Shown piece after piece: positions 14,362-19,485 of a DNA stretch of 24,176 bases. A program made the position numbers and the translations under genes. The notes under the pieces are model-generated. The model searched no databases and was not told the DNA's origin. It worked only from the letters and a program-made list of their open reading frames with translations. Source of the DNA: a virus; IMG/VR virus record IMGVR_UViG_3300030060_000969, positions 1 to 24,176 of that record. One strand, written 5' to 3'. How positions within the stretch are numbered: position 1 is the first letter of the stretch; every line of letters starts with the position of its first letter.

Positions 14362-15027
14362 TTAGTGAGATGATAAGTGAACTGTCACTCGCTTGCCTAT
14401 AGTAGTCTGACTAAAGCATCCTGCCTTACATACAGCACAATGTCCAGACAATTTCTTCCAAGTCTTAGGACACTTGAATGCCTCACCTTTCCCTGCGTAC
14501 TTGGTATCATCACCAAAGTACATGATGTTCCAACCATCAGCAATCAAACTGTCCTCTTCCTCCTGTGTATTGGATGGATCAAGTGACGCATTTAGTGCTA
14601 TGTTTGGAATAGGGAATAGCTCTATCTGGATTAGCTCACGTAGCAATGTGTTACGCCATGCTCTAGTCGGAACCCACCATACAGTTTCAGGTGTAGCTAA
14701 TGCTATTTCCTTGACACGATAGATGTCAGTGAAGTCCTTGATAGCCTCACCTCTAGTCATATGTCTAGACCGATCAGTCTGCTTCTTTTTGCGTGATAGA
14801 TAGGTACGCACTGCATCCCCTGATATACGTTGCCATTCATGTTCACAGCGTTCATCACGTTTACCCATGTTGGGATACATCCTATACAGCTTGACGTTAT
14901 AGCAGTCTGCATCACAGAAACTAGTCCGATGATCACACGATCCCTTAACAGATCCTACGTCATTGATTGGTCGATCACTAGCGAACATACCGATGTCATC
15001 ACACCAACGAAATAAATCCTTAATCAT
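14362..15027 (-). CDS. Gp88-like cysteine-cluster protein, possible iron-sulfur or radical-SAM-like enzyme
   Basis: 221 residues. N-terminal cysteines are at 31, 38 and 42 (SCDHRTSFCDADCYNVKL), a central ALATPETVWWVPTRAWR (110-125), NIALNASLDPS (142-152) and a C-terminal cluster Cys186, Cys197, Cys200, Cys204 (CAVCKAGC). This layout resembles the phage Gp88 family, in which a C...C..CY segment is followed by a TRxW strand and a C-terminal Cys cluster, reminiscent of radical-SAM folds. I am not sure of the assignment. It starts one base after the 29-residue membrane miniprotein stops. No substrate can be inferred. Confidence 0.6.
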   Translation of the reverse strand: MIKDLFRWCDDIGMFASDRPINDVGSVKGSCDHRTSFCDADCYNVKLYRMYPNMGKRDERCEHEWQRISGDAVRTYLSRKKKQTDRSRHMTRGEAIKDFTDIYRVKEIALATPETVWWVPTRAWRNTLLRELIQIELFPIPNIALNASLDPSNTQEEEDSLIADGWNIMYFGDDTKYAGKGEAFKCPKTWKKLSGHCAVCKAGCFSQTTIGKRVTVHLSSH

Positions 15028-15028
15028 T

Positions 15029-15118
15029 TTAGTAATCCCTAAAGCAAGTTACAATTAAACCTAATGCTACTACAAACCAACAGATAACTAGTATCTGCAA
15101 TGTGTTAAGCTCTTCCAT
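15029..15118 (-). CDS. 29-residue single-pass membrane miniprotein
   Basis: Translated by hand: MEELNTLQILVICWFVVALG then LIVTCFRDY. One hydrophobic helix between an acidic head and a short basic-acidic tail. It has the full leader cassette (palindrome 15139-15152, then GGAG eight bases before the ATG). Upstream is the composite hairpin 15161-15222. The stop is one base from the next ATG. Function unknown. Confidence 0.65.
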   Translation of the reverse strand: MEELNTLQILVICWFVVALGLIVTCFRDY

Positions 15119-15138
15119 GTTATTCACTCCGATGTTTA

Positions 15139-15152
15139 GTCCAACGTTGGAC
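15139..15152. repeat. GTCCAAYRTTGGAC palindrome, copy 3
   Basis: GTCCAACGTTGGAC, between the composite hairpin and the 29-codon gene. It is followed in the minus direction by TAAACATCGGAG and the ATG at 15118. Confidence 0.85.
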
Positions 15153-15160
15153 TTAGTTAA

Positions 15161-15222
15161 GATGTATCTAAGTAATATATACTTTCACTAAAGTATCAAG
15201 TATATATTACGTAAGATATATC
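15161..15222 (-). other. Composite hairpin A, homologous to hairpin B
   Basis: Plus-strand positions 15172-15184 and 15198-15210 form a perfect 13-bp inverted repeat around a 13-nt loop TCACTAAAGTATC. An outer stem, 15161-15169 with 15214-15222, matches 8 of 9, and an asymmetric internal loop (AA against GTA) separates the stems. The loop, the internal-loop bases and the flanks CTAAGT and ACGTAAGA are the same in hairpin B, while the stem sequences differ. It lies after the stop of 15231-15659 and 5' of the 29-codon gene. A simple rho-independent terminator is unlikely because no T-run follows. Confidence 0.75.
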
Positions 15223-15230
15223 TAAAGTGA

Positions 15231-15659
15231 TTATCCAGCACAGAATACAGCAGGTTCATTACTGTACTCAATCCCTGCCCAATCCTTAACCTTACGTTGA
15301 TGGGGGATATGCCGAACCCCATTCTCAAACAGGGTTTGATCCCAATCATAGAACCCATCATAGCAATTACCACCAGCATCAGCTAACCAACGTAAGACAT
15401 CCTTACGATTAGTCGTAGGGCTGACTAATGTCTCAATCCTACCTATGAGATTGTACATGCTTTGCTCACTACGCTCTCGGTCTTCCTCCTCCTGCTCTGT
15501 AAGAGTGGCAACCAACCCATCCCAATGCTCATTAAACTGAGCATCAGACATGCTACGCACCCATTGCATAGTATGTGACATAGGTCTGCAGCCCCATACA
15601 TCCTTGTGCAAATCGCTATAGCAATTCATGAGTTCATCTCGTGATACTTCGTTAGTCAT
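15231..15659 (-). CDS. Hypothetical phage protein with DLHKDVWGCRP motif
   Basis: 142 residues. The N-terminal SRDELMNCYSDLHKDVWGCR resembles the start of a family of small phage proteins (pattern RDEL...Y..LH.DV.G.RPR) of unknown role. The middle is an acidic helical stretch (LTEQEEEDRERSEQ) and the C-terminus is rich in aromatics (GNCYDGFYDWDQTLFENG). It has the palindrome cassette leader (15679-15692, GGAGATAAAAA, ATG), nearly identical to that of the next gene upstream. Confidence 0.7.
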   Translation of the reverse strand: MTNEVSRDELMNCYSDLHKDVWGCRPMSHTMQWVRSMSDAQFNEHWDGLVATLTEQEEEDRERSEQSMYNLIGRIETLVSPTTNRKDVLRWLADAGGNCYDGFYDWDQTLFENGVRHIPHQRKVKDWAGIEYSNEPAVFCAG

Positions 15660-15678
15660 TTTTTATCTCCATTGTTAG

Positions 15679-15692
15679 GTCCAACGTTGGAC
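15679..15692. repeat. GTCCAAYRTTGGAC palindrome, copy 4
   Basis: GTCCAACGTTGGAC, directly after the TAA of 15693-15872 and followed by CTAACAATGGAGATAAAAA and an ATG. This 33-nt leader differs by only one base from copy 5's leader. Confidence 0.85.
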
Positions 15693-15872
15693 TTAGTTTG
15701 CATTAGCAAATTTATTTAATGCTTTAGCTAATGCTTTAGCATCTTTACGTGTTAGATTAACAGGTGTATCCCATCCCATGCCAACATTAACACAGAAACC
15801 TTTAGTATCACCACCCCAAAATTTAGTCAGGGTGAATGGTGCGTTTTTAGGTGTGTTCAAAGTAGTAGTCAT
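15693..15872 (-). CDS. 59-residue hypothetical protein
   Basis: Translated by hand: MTTTLNTPKNAPFTLTKFWG, then GDTKGFCVNVGMGWDTPVNL and TRKDAKALAKALNKFANAN. A beta N-terminal part with Gly-rich turns and a C-terminal helix with an alanine-lysine repeat. The start forms ATGA with the stop of the upstream gene and has a cassette leader (copy 5); the stop is immediately followed by copy 4. Not recognised. Confidence 0.65.
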   Translation of the reverse strand: MTTTLNTPKNAPFTLTKFWGGDTKGFCVNVGMGWDTPVNLTRKDAKALAKALNKFANAN

Positions 15873-16099
15873 TTTTTATCTCCATTGTTAGGTCCAACAT
15901 TGGACTTAATCTGCTTTGCCTTCATACGTAATTGCGACCACTTGTGATCACGCTTGGCCTTTTCAAAGGCATCAGCCATAGCTTGTTCCTGACCTAGTCT
16001 ATAGACTAATGGCACTTTAGTGTCAAGATCAGGAACTTCATTGATCCAAGAGGATCTCAAAGGAGTATGAGATCCCATAGGGATAATGTGCTTTGCCAT
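15869..16099 (-). CDS. Hypothetical protein whose last residues are encoded by a leader palindrome
   Basis: 76 residues: MAKHIIPMGSHTPLRSSWIN, then YRLGQEQAMADAFEKAKRDH and a basic helix. The last 11 residues (SNVGPNNGDKK) come from reading through palindrome copy 5 and the ribosome-binding site of the next gene, ending in an ATGA overlap. Without the palindrome cassette the ancestral frame probably ended earlier. TAATG couples its start to the upstream gene. No family recognised. Confidence 0.65.
   Translation of the reverse strand: MAKHIIPMGSHTPLRSSWINEVPDLDTKVPLVYRLGQEQAMADAFEKAKRDHKWSQLRMKAKQIKSNVGPNNGDKK
15892..15905. repeat. GTCCAAYRTTGGAC palindrome, copy 5
   Basis: GTCCAACATTGGAC, located in the 3' end of 15869-16099 and at the same time in the leader of 15693-15872. 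Confidence 0.85.
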
Positions 16100-16683
16100 T
16101 AGCCTACCTCACTTTCTACTACTGAAGTATCAGTAGATGTTGCACTGTCAATCAACATCTCTACAACTTGTTGTAGGTCAATGTTGTGCTTCTTAGCAGT
16201 AGCTAAAACATTTGCTACAATGCTTTCAGCATTTACGTTAGAGGATGTATTATCCTCTGTTGATGTTTCTTCTTCATCATCACCACCTTCGGTGTTAGGT
16301 CCAACGTTGGACTCATCAGCTTTCTTCATTGCTAACTGCAAAGCAGTCAATGATGTGAAGCCCTTCTTTGAGGCTTTGATGAATGCTAAAGCATTATCAT
16401 AGTTTTGGTAAAACCAAAGAGCTTCTGATCTTCTTCTTCTGTCGATGTTGGCTATGCCAACTTCTTTCAGTCTAGCTGAACTAATTCTATCACCCTCTGC
16501 TTCAGCAGAAAGAGTATTCATCAGTTTACCTAAACGGTAACTTAACTTATCCATCTTGATGGACTCAGTGAACCTCCTCTTTTCAGAGGAAACCTCAGTC
16601 TTGTACATTTTAGCTAAAGCTAAACCTTCACTCTCTAGAGTGTCTATTGATGGGATCACTGTAAGTGCTGTTGAAGTAGTCAT
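16099..16683 (-). CDS. Two-part helical protein with acidic linker, unknown function
   Basis: 194 residues from ATG 16683, which has GGAG eight bases upstream; the longer frame to 16716 lacks a site and overlaps the preceding small gene. Residues about 1-125 are basic and helical (LSYRLGKLMNTLSAEAEGDR, IDRRRRSEALWFYQNYDNAL). Then comes an acidic linker (GGDDEEETSTEDN) and a C-terminal helical segment (ESIVANVLATAKKHNIDLQQ). The linker starts with SNVGPNTEGG, encoded by palindrome copy 6. Such a layout suits a scaffold or nucleic-acid adapter, but no homology is claimed. The stop overlaps the next start (TAATG). Confidence 0.7.
   Translation of the reverse strand: MTTSTALTVIPSIDTLESEGLALAKMYKTEVSSEKRRFTESIKMDKLSYRLGKLMNTLSAEAEGDRISSARLKEVGIANIDRRRRSEALWFYQNYDNALAFIKASKKGFTSLTALQLAMKKADESNVGPNTEGGDDEEETSTEDNTSSNVNAESIVANVLATAKKHNIDLQQVVEMLIDSATSTDTSVVESEVG
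16299..16312. repeat. GTCCAAYRTTGGAC palindrome, copy 6, inside a gene
   Basis: GTCCAACGTTGGAC followed by CTAACACCGAAGG, inside the coding frame of 16099-16683. The AGGTCC...GACT flanks match the intergenic copies, so this is a true family member and not chance. Confidence 0.85.
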
Positions 16684-16708
16684 GTTAAATCTCCGATTTA
16701 AAGTTAAG

Positions 16709-16831
16709 TTAGCCAATGTTAAATAAGTTATTTAGCATTGCATTAGTTGAAGGACTCAGTTCACATAGGATTGTTAATCCTATAGTGATTGTCATACTTA
16801 CCCAGCAGAACTTTTCGATTAGGTTGCTCAT
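16709..16831 (-). CDS. 40-residue membrane miniprotein, first gene of the leftward operon
   Basis: Translated by hand: MSNLIEKFCWVSMTITIGLT then ILCELSPSTNAMLNNLFNIG. A hydrophobic helix at about 9-24. It is the first ORF after the divergent region. Its purine-rich GAGAG ribosome-binding region (16843-16839) lies in the outer stem of hairpin B, so initiation could be controlled by folding. The stop is 26 nt before the next ATG; the gap contains a degenerate half palindrome (around 16709-16722) and GGAG. Confidence 0.55.
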   Translation of the reverse strand: MSNLIEKFCWVSMTITIGLTILCELSPSTNAMLNNLFNIG

Positions 16832-16838
16832 TTCTTTT

Positions 16839-16927
16839 CTCTCTTTCTTTCAACTGTTTCTAAGTGTTATTACTTTCACTAAAGTATAAGTAATAACACG
16901 TAAGAAACAGTAATAGAAAGAAGAGAG
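16839..16927 (-). other. Composite hairpin B in the leader of the leftward operon
   Basis: Plus-strand 16864-16875 and 16888-16899 form a perfect 12-bp inverted repeat around the loop TCACTAAAGTAT. The middle stem 16854-16861 with 16903-16910 is a perfect 8 bp. An outer stem 16839-16851 with 16916-16927 pairs with one bulged base. The internal loop is AA against GTA, as in hairpin A. Within the loop region, TACTTTAGTGAAAGTA (minus strand) can form a smaller competing hairpin. The outer stem covers the probable ribosome-binding site of the 16709-16831 gene. Confidence 0.75.
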
Positions 16928-16960
16928 AGTTTGGTGTGGTAAATCGGTGACAAAAACTGT

Positions 16961-17009
16961 GCCAACTACTGCTGCGCGAAAGCTATGCTTTTCTTACGCG
17001 GTAGTTAGC
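16961..17009 (-). other. Stable hairpin with inner stem-loop, possible terminator or attenuator on the minus strand
   Basis: Outer arms 16961-16969 and 17001-17009 match 8 of 9, with a U-G wobble on the minus-strand RNA. CGCG at 16975-16978 pairs with 16997-17000, and an inner AAAGC-TAT-GCTTT hairpin caps it (16979-16991). On the minus strand the structure is followed four bases later by TTTTT (16953-16957), as in an intrinsic terminator or attenuator of the leftward leader. Confidence 0.45.
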
Positions 17010-17013
17010 TATG

Positions 17014-17027
17014 GTCCAACATTGGAC
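17014..17027. repeat. GTCCAAYRTTGGAC palindrome, copy 7
   Basis: GTCCAACATTGGAC in the divergent region, the most upstream copy on the leftward leader, not linked to a gene start. Confidence 0.85.
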
Positions 17028-17127
17028 TTCATTTTTGAGTGGGTGGTATCTGTGGATTTTGTAGTCCGGCGTTGGGGTGTTTTCACATCTCATATTTCGG
17101 CATATTCAGTATCATCATGCTGTGACA

Positions 17128-17144
17128 AGTGATAGTGTATCACT
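17128..17144. promoter_or_regulatory. Operator-like inverted repeat AGTGATA-GTG-TATCACT
   Basis: A perfect 7-bp inverted repeat with a 3-bp centre in the divergent region. Size and symmetry fit a dimeric repressor site. No cognate repressor gene is recognised in the window. Confidence 0.45.
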
Positions 17145-17187
17145 AGCATTGTTAAATCGAAGATTCATAGCGCATAATGTGTTACAG

Positions 17188-17255
17188 GTCATATGACACA
17201 CTACATATGCTACATACGCTATGCCTCATATGCTATGCGTCATGCTATACGCGCC
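17188..17255. repeat. Cluster of iteron-like CATATGCTA / GCTATGC repeats
   Basis: The palindrome GTCATATGAC is followed by two CATATGCTA units, two GCTATGC units and variants (ATACGCTATG, ATGCTATACGC) in about 60 bp. Short, imperfect, clustered direct repeats next to an AT-rich stretch resemble binding sites for a replication initiator or regulator. Confidence 0.4.
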
Positions 17256-17420
17256 CATCCAAGCGCGGTCGGGCATGCTCCACCGGGGGTACGGTAGATA
17301 TATATACACAGAAGACCACAGATCAGGTATTTTCACTGTTAACCATACAGGCAAGTGATAACTATATGTACCCTATTAGACACACAAATAAATTATTTTC
17401 ACAATATTTGTATTTTTTAG

Positions 17421-17449
17421 TTGACAGAGTTTGATTGAGCCATTATAAC
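17421..17449 (+). promoter_or_regulatory. Strong sigma70-like promoter of the rightward arm
   Basis: TTGACA (17421-17426), a 17-bp spacer, TATAAC (17444-17449). Transcription should start near 17456, giving a leader of about 100 nt before ATG 17560. A second TATAAT-like hexamer (17457-17462) lacks a well-placed -35. Confidence 0.75.
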
Positions 17450-17464
17450 TATACACTATAATGA

Positions 17465-17476
17465 TCACTTAAGTGA
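17465..17476. promoter_or_regulatory. Operator-like palindrome TCACTTAAGTGA
   Basis: A perfect 12-bp palindrome about 10-20 bp downstream of the predicted transcription start, a common position for a repressor site. Its half-sites recur in the inverted repeat at 17545-17557. Confidence 0.5.
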
Positions 17477-17544
17477 ATATTAAAACTATCCCTTCATAAA
17501 AACTTAAAAAACATTTAATTATAAAACACATCAGTGAACATTGA

Positions 17545-17557
17545 AAGTGAAACACTT
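17545..17557. promoter_or_regulatory. Inverted repeat AAGTG-AAA-CACTT at the first rightward ribosome-binding region
   Basis: Five-base arms AAGTG and CACTT around AAA end two bases before ATG 17560. It may be a second binding site of the same protein as 17465-17476, or a small hairpin over the initiation region. Confidence 0.4.
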
Positions 17558-17559
17558 AA

Positions 17560-17724
17560 ATGGTAGATCAATTATCCGTAATAGATATATTATCAACAAT
17601 ATGGCCTATCTTACTGGGTATAATAACTCTGATTATTGTACTAGCTAAGATGCATGGTGATATTATTGTATTAAAAGAGAAAGTAAAAAGTCTGTTTGAT
17701 CTATGGAACTCTAAAATAAAGTAG
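17560..17724 (+). CDS. Small membrane-anchored protein, XhlA-like
   Basis: 54 residues, translated by hand: MVDQLSVIDILSTIWPILLG, IITLIIVLAKMHGDIIVLKE, KVKSLFDLWNSKIK. One membrane helix at 10-29 followed by a short amphipathic helix with the DI..LKEKVK.LFDLWN pattern seen in hemolysin XhlA-like phage lysis accessories. The match is short, so the assignment is tentative. No consensus ribosome-binding site; the region before the ATG carries the 17545-17557 repeat. It is the first gene of the rightward arm. Confidence 0.6.
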   Translation: MVDQLSVIDILSTIWPILLGIITLIIVLAKMHGDIIVLKEKVKSLFDLWNSKIK

Positions 17725-17725
17725 T

Positions 17726-17923
17726 ATGTTAGTTAGAGAACCAGTATTAATACGTATTTATTACTACCTGCCTGATCATAGTAGTTTAGTGCAGGAATTT
17801 ATATGGGGTACTATGGACATTATTCCAGAATACCCACGTATTAATAAATTTTTAAACTATTGGCATGAAAATATAGACGCTGTAATAGCCAGTATTGACA
17901 TTGACCCATACAAAGGAGTATAA
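17726..17923 (+). CDS. Usg-like protein
   Basis: 65 residues: IRIYYYLPDHSSLVQEFIW (9-27), MDIIPEYPRINKFLNYWHEN (30-49), IDAVIASIDI. This follows the Usg family pattern (Y.LPDH..LLQ.F.WQ..D..P.FP...RFL.FW...IDG.IHSV). Usg is a small alphaproteobacterial protein named for its place upstream of trpF; its function is not established. Its presence in a phage early operon points to an alphaproteobacterial host and acquisition from it. It starts one base after the previous stop and is followed at once by a small membrane protein gene with AAAGGAG inside its own 3' end. Confidence 0.8.
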   Translation: MLVREPVLIRIYYYLPDHSSLVQEFIWGTMDIIPEYPRINKFLNYWHENIDAVIASIDIDPYKGV

Positions 17924-17926
17924 TCT

Positions 17927-18091
17927 ATGAAAATTAAAGCATTCTTTAACGGCATGTACAAATTTGCAAAGAAAGCATTCGCACGTGCTACCAGTATACT
18001 ATCAGATCCAATGAATAGCAGGGCAATTGTAGGCATAGCTGTAGTTATAGGCTTTGTATTATTAGCAATGAGCTTTGGTATCATTAAATAA
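17927..18091 (+). CDS. Small basic membrane protein
   Basis: 54 residues, translated by hand: MKIKAFFNGMYKFAKKAFAR, ATSILSDPMNSRAIVGIAVV, IGFVLLAMSFGIIK. A basic amphipathic N-terminus is followed by one membrane helix (32-52). AAAGGAG at 17913-17919 sets the start. No family is recognised; the layout suits a membrane effector or a virion pilot-like peptide. Confidence 0.65.
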   Translation: MKIKAFFNGMYKFAKKAFARATSILSDPMNSRAIVGIAVVIGFVLLAMSFGIIK

Positions 18092-18113
18092 TTACAGAAA
18101 CAACTTGACATTT

Positions 18114-18317
18114 ATGAGAAAAGAAGTAAAACTATACAAAGAAAGAGTAATTGAGTCATTTTATGATGCATTAAGAAATAAAACTTTCAGATATTTACAT
18201 GTACCCCATAGCAAAGTGTTTTATGTACGTGCTGCAATAGAGAAACGTACAGGTATTAGGTACAGTCTGGAACATGTAGAGAATGCTATGGTACTAGAAG
18301 GATGGAAAGATGGCTAA
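18114..18317 (+). CDS. Small basic DNA-binding-like hypothetical protein
   Basis: 67 residues from ATG 18114: MRKEVKLYKERVIESFYDAL, RNKTFRYLHVPHSKVFYVRA, AIEKRTGIRYSLEHVENAMV, LEGWKDG. Alternating helices and basic residues look like a small winged or HTH-type domain. A TTG at 18075 would extend it into the previous gene. No good ribosome-binding site is visible for either, so the start is uncertain. It overlaps the next gene by 8 nt. Confidence 0.6.
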   Translation: MRKEVKLYKERVIESFYDALRNKTFRYLHVPHSKVFYVRAAIEKRTGIRYSLEHVENAMVLEGWKDG

Positions 18318-18582
18318 AACTCCTGCATGGACACGTAAGGCTGGTAAAAGTAAGTCTGGCGGTCTAAATAAAAAAGGTGTAGCCTCATATCGTAAAGCTA
18401 ATCCCGGTTCTAAATTAAAGATGGCTGTAACAGGCAAAGTTAAAAAGGGATCAGCCGATGCTAAAAGACGTAAATCTTTTTGTGCTAGAATGAAAGGCAT
18501 GAAAAAACGGCTAACAAGTGCCAAGACTGCTCGTGATCCTAACTCAAGGATCAATAAGTCTTTGAGGAAATGGAGATGTTAA
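18310..18582 (+). CDS. Conserved small basic phage protein (DUF6321-like)
   Basis: 90 residues, strongly basic. It begins MAKTPAWTRKAGKSKSGGLN, KKGVASYRKANPGSKLKMAV and ends RKSFCARMKGMKKRLTSAKT, ARDPNSRINKSLRKWRC. The KSFCARMKGMKK and DP.SRIN..LRKW.C blocks are those of a conserved family, widespread in marine phages and viruses, that I recall as DUF6321; function unknown. A role with DNA or capsids is suggested only by charge and context. Confidence 0.78.
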   Translation: MAKTPAWTRKAGKSKSGGLNKKGVASYRKANPGSKLKMAVTGKVKKGSADAKRRKSFCARMKGMKKRLTSAKTARDPNSRINKSLRKWRC

Positions 18583-18583
18583 A

Positions 18584-19477
18584 ATGGTAAAGAAGGTATT
18601 AGCTAAACTAGCTACAAGAGGTAGTAAAAAAGTAACAAAGAAAAAAAGACCTGTTAAAAAAGAATTAGAAAGACAGTTAGATCTAGAAAGAGCTAAAAGA
18701 GTAAATAAAGAAAAGCGTAAAGAGATACGTGCAAAAGCCGCAGCAGATAAGAAGAAAGTAAAAAAGAAAGCCTCTACACAAAAAGGTATGATAGGTTCTG
18801 GTGCTAGATCAGCACCGGGTAAGGGTGCAAAAAATCCAAGAGCAAAAGATGCTGAACCTATGAGAGCAATGTCTGATGAGCTTACTGCTTTTGATGATGT
18901 AAGCACTGGGCAAGCAGGTAGAATTAATACAGGTAAATCATTTAATTTAGAATCAATGAGGACTGCTTCTCAACGTAAAAGAGCAAAAGAGTATGCACGT
19001 ATTGATTCTAAGGATGTAAAAGACAGAACTTCTGATGAGAAAAAATTTCATACTCTATATGAAAAACAAGAAGCAGAACGTAGTCTACGTGCAGATATGG
19101 CATCTAGTAATACACAAAGAGCTAAAAATAAAAAACGATCTGAAAAGATGAACCCAGAAGGTAAGAAGAGAGAAAGAATAACTACTGATGATGCAGGTGA
19201 TCCAGTAACAGGTGAATTTACAGATAAGACTACAGCTAAAAGATTAGAAGCGTTAGAACGTAATGCAGCTGTTAGGGCTAGAATTGATGCAGATAGAGCT
19301 AAAACTAAAAGTCGTAGAGATGCATTAAAAAATAAAAAACCAGAAATGATGTATGGCGGTATGGCAAACAATAAGAAGCACATGTACGCAGCAGGAGGAT
19401 CGGTTAAAGATAATCCCGGTCTGAAAGCATTAGCAAAGCAACGCCCAGATGTAGTTGCTAAAATGATGAAAGGATAA
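18584..19477 (+). CDS. Lysine/arginine-rich helical protein with YGGMANNKKHMYAAGG tail
   Basis: 297 residues. The N-terminus MVKKVLAKLATRGSKKVTKK with a following KRPVKK is shared in type with 21444-21674 and 21671-21946. Then comes a long charged helix-rich section (KRKEIRAKAAADKKKVKKKA; KRLEALERNAAVRARIDADR). The C-terminus MMYGGMANNKKHMYAAGGSV recurs in 22180-22647. No enzyme motif is seen. GGAG precedes the ATG. High positive charge and place before the terminase genes suggest a DNA-condensing or internal virion protein, but this is inference. Confidence 0.7.
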   Translation: MVKKVLAKLATRGSKKVTKKKRPVKKELERQLDLERAKRVNKEKRKEIRAKAAADKKKVKKKASTQKGMIGSGARSAPGKGAKNPRAKDAEPMRAMSDELTAFDDVSTGQAGRINTGKSFNLESMRTASQRKRAKEYARIDSKDVKDRTSDEKKFHTLYEKQEAERSLRADMASSNTQRAKNKKRSEKMNPEGKKRERITTDDAGDPVTGEFTDKTTAKRLEALERNAAVRARIDADRAKTKSRRDALKNKKPEMMYGGMANNKKHMYAAGGSVKDNPGLKALAKQRPDVVAKMMKG

Positions 19478-19485
19478 GTATTAAT

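Larger units (their letters stand above)
16930..17559. other. Divergent intergenic control region
   Basis: About 630 bp with no convincing gene; frames present on the plus strand (for example 16947-17132, 17177-17434) have no ribosome-binding site and odd composition. It separates the leftward and rightward arms and contains a stable hairpin, palindrome copy 7, a degenerate palindrome (17064-17077), a symmetric element (17128-17144), iteron-like repeats (17188-17255), a GC-rich patch (about 17257-17293), an AT-rich stretch (17380-17560) and the rightward promoter. It is the natural candidate for the transcription switch and possibly an origin. I could not find a good consensus promoter for the leftward arm. 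Confidence 0.7.

Noticed and set aside
15679-15905. TTGGAC of the palindrome as a -35 box
   Set aside because: No -10 hexamer lies at suitable distance in the cassette leaders; a ribosome-binding site occupies that place.
16684-16716. N-terminal extension of the 16099-16683 gene
   Set aside because: The extended start overlaps the preceding 40-codon gene and has no ribosome-binding site; ATG 16683 has GGAG at eight bases.
15161-16910. Hairpins A and B as recombination sites flanking a cassette
   Set aside because: Recombination partners should share arm sequence; here arms differ and only loop and junction bases are kept.
12152-17027. CRISPR array interpretation of the repeated palindrome
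   Set aside because: Copies are hundreds of bases apart at irregular distances with genes between them, so there is no repeat-spacer pattern.
17177-17434. Plus-strand ORF of 85 codons in the divergent region
   Set aside because: It runs through the iteron-like repeats and the GC-rich patch, ends inside the promoter and lacks an initiation site; composition is unlike the phage genes.
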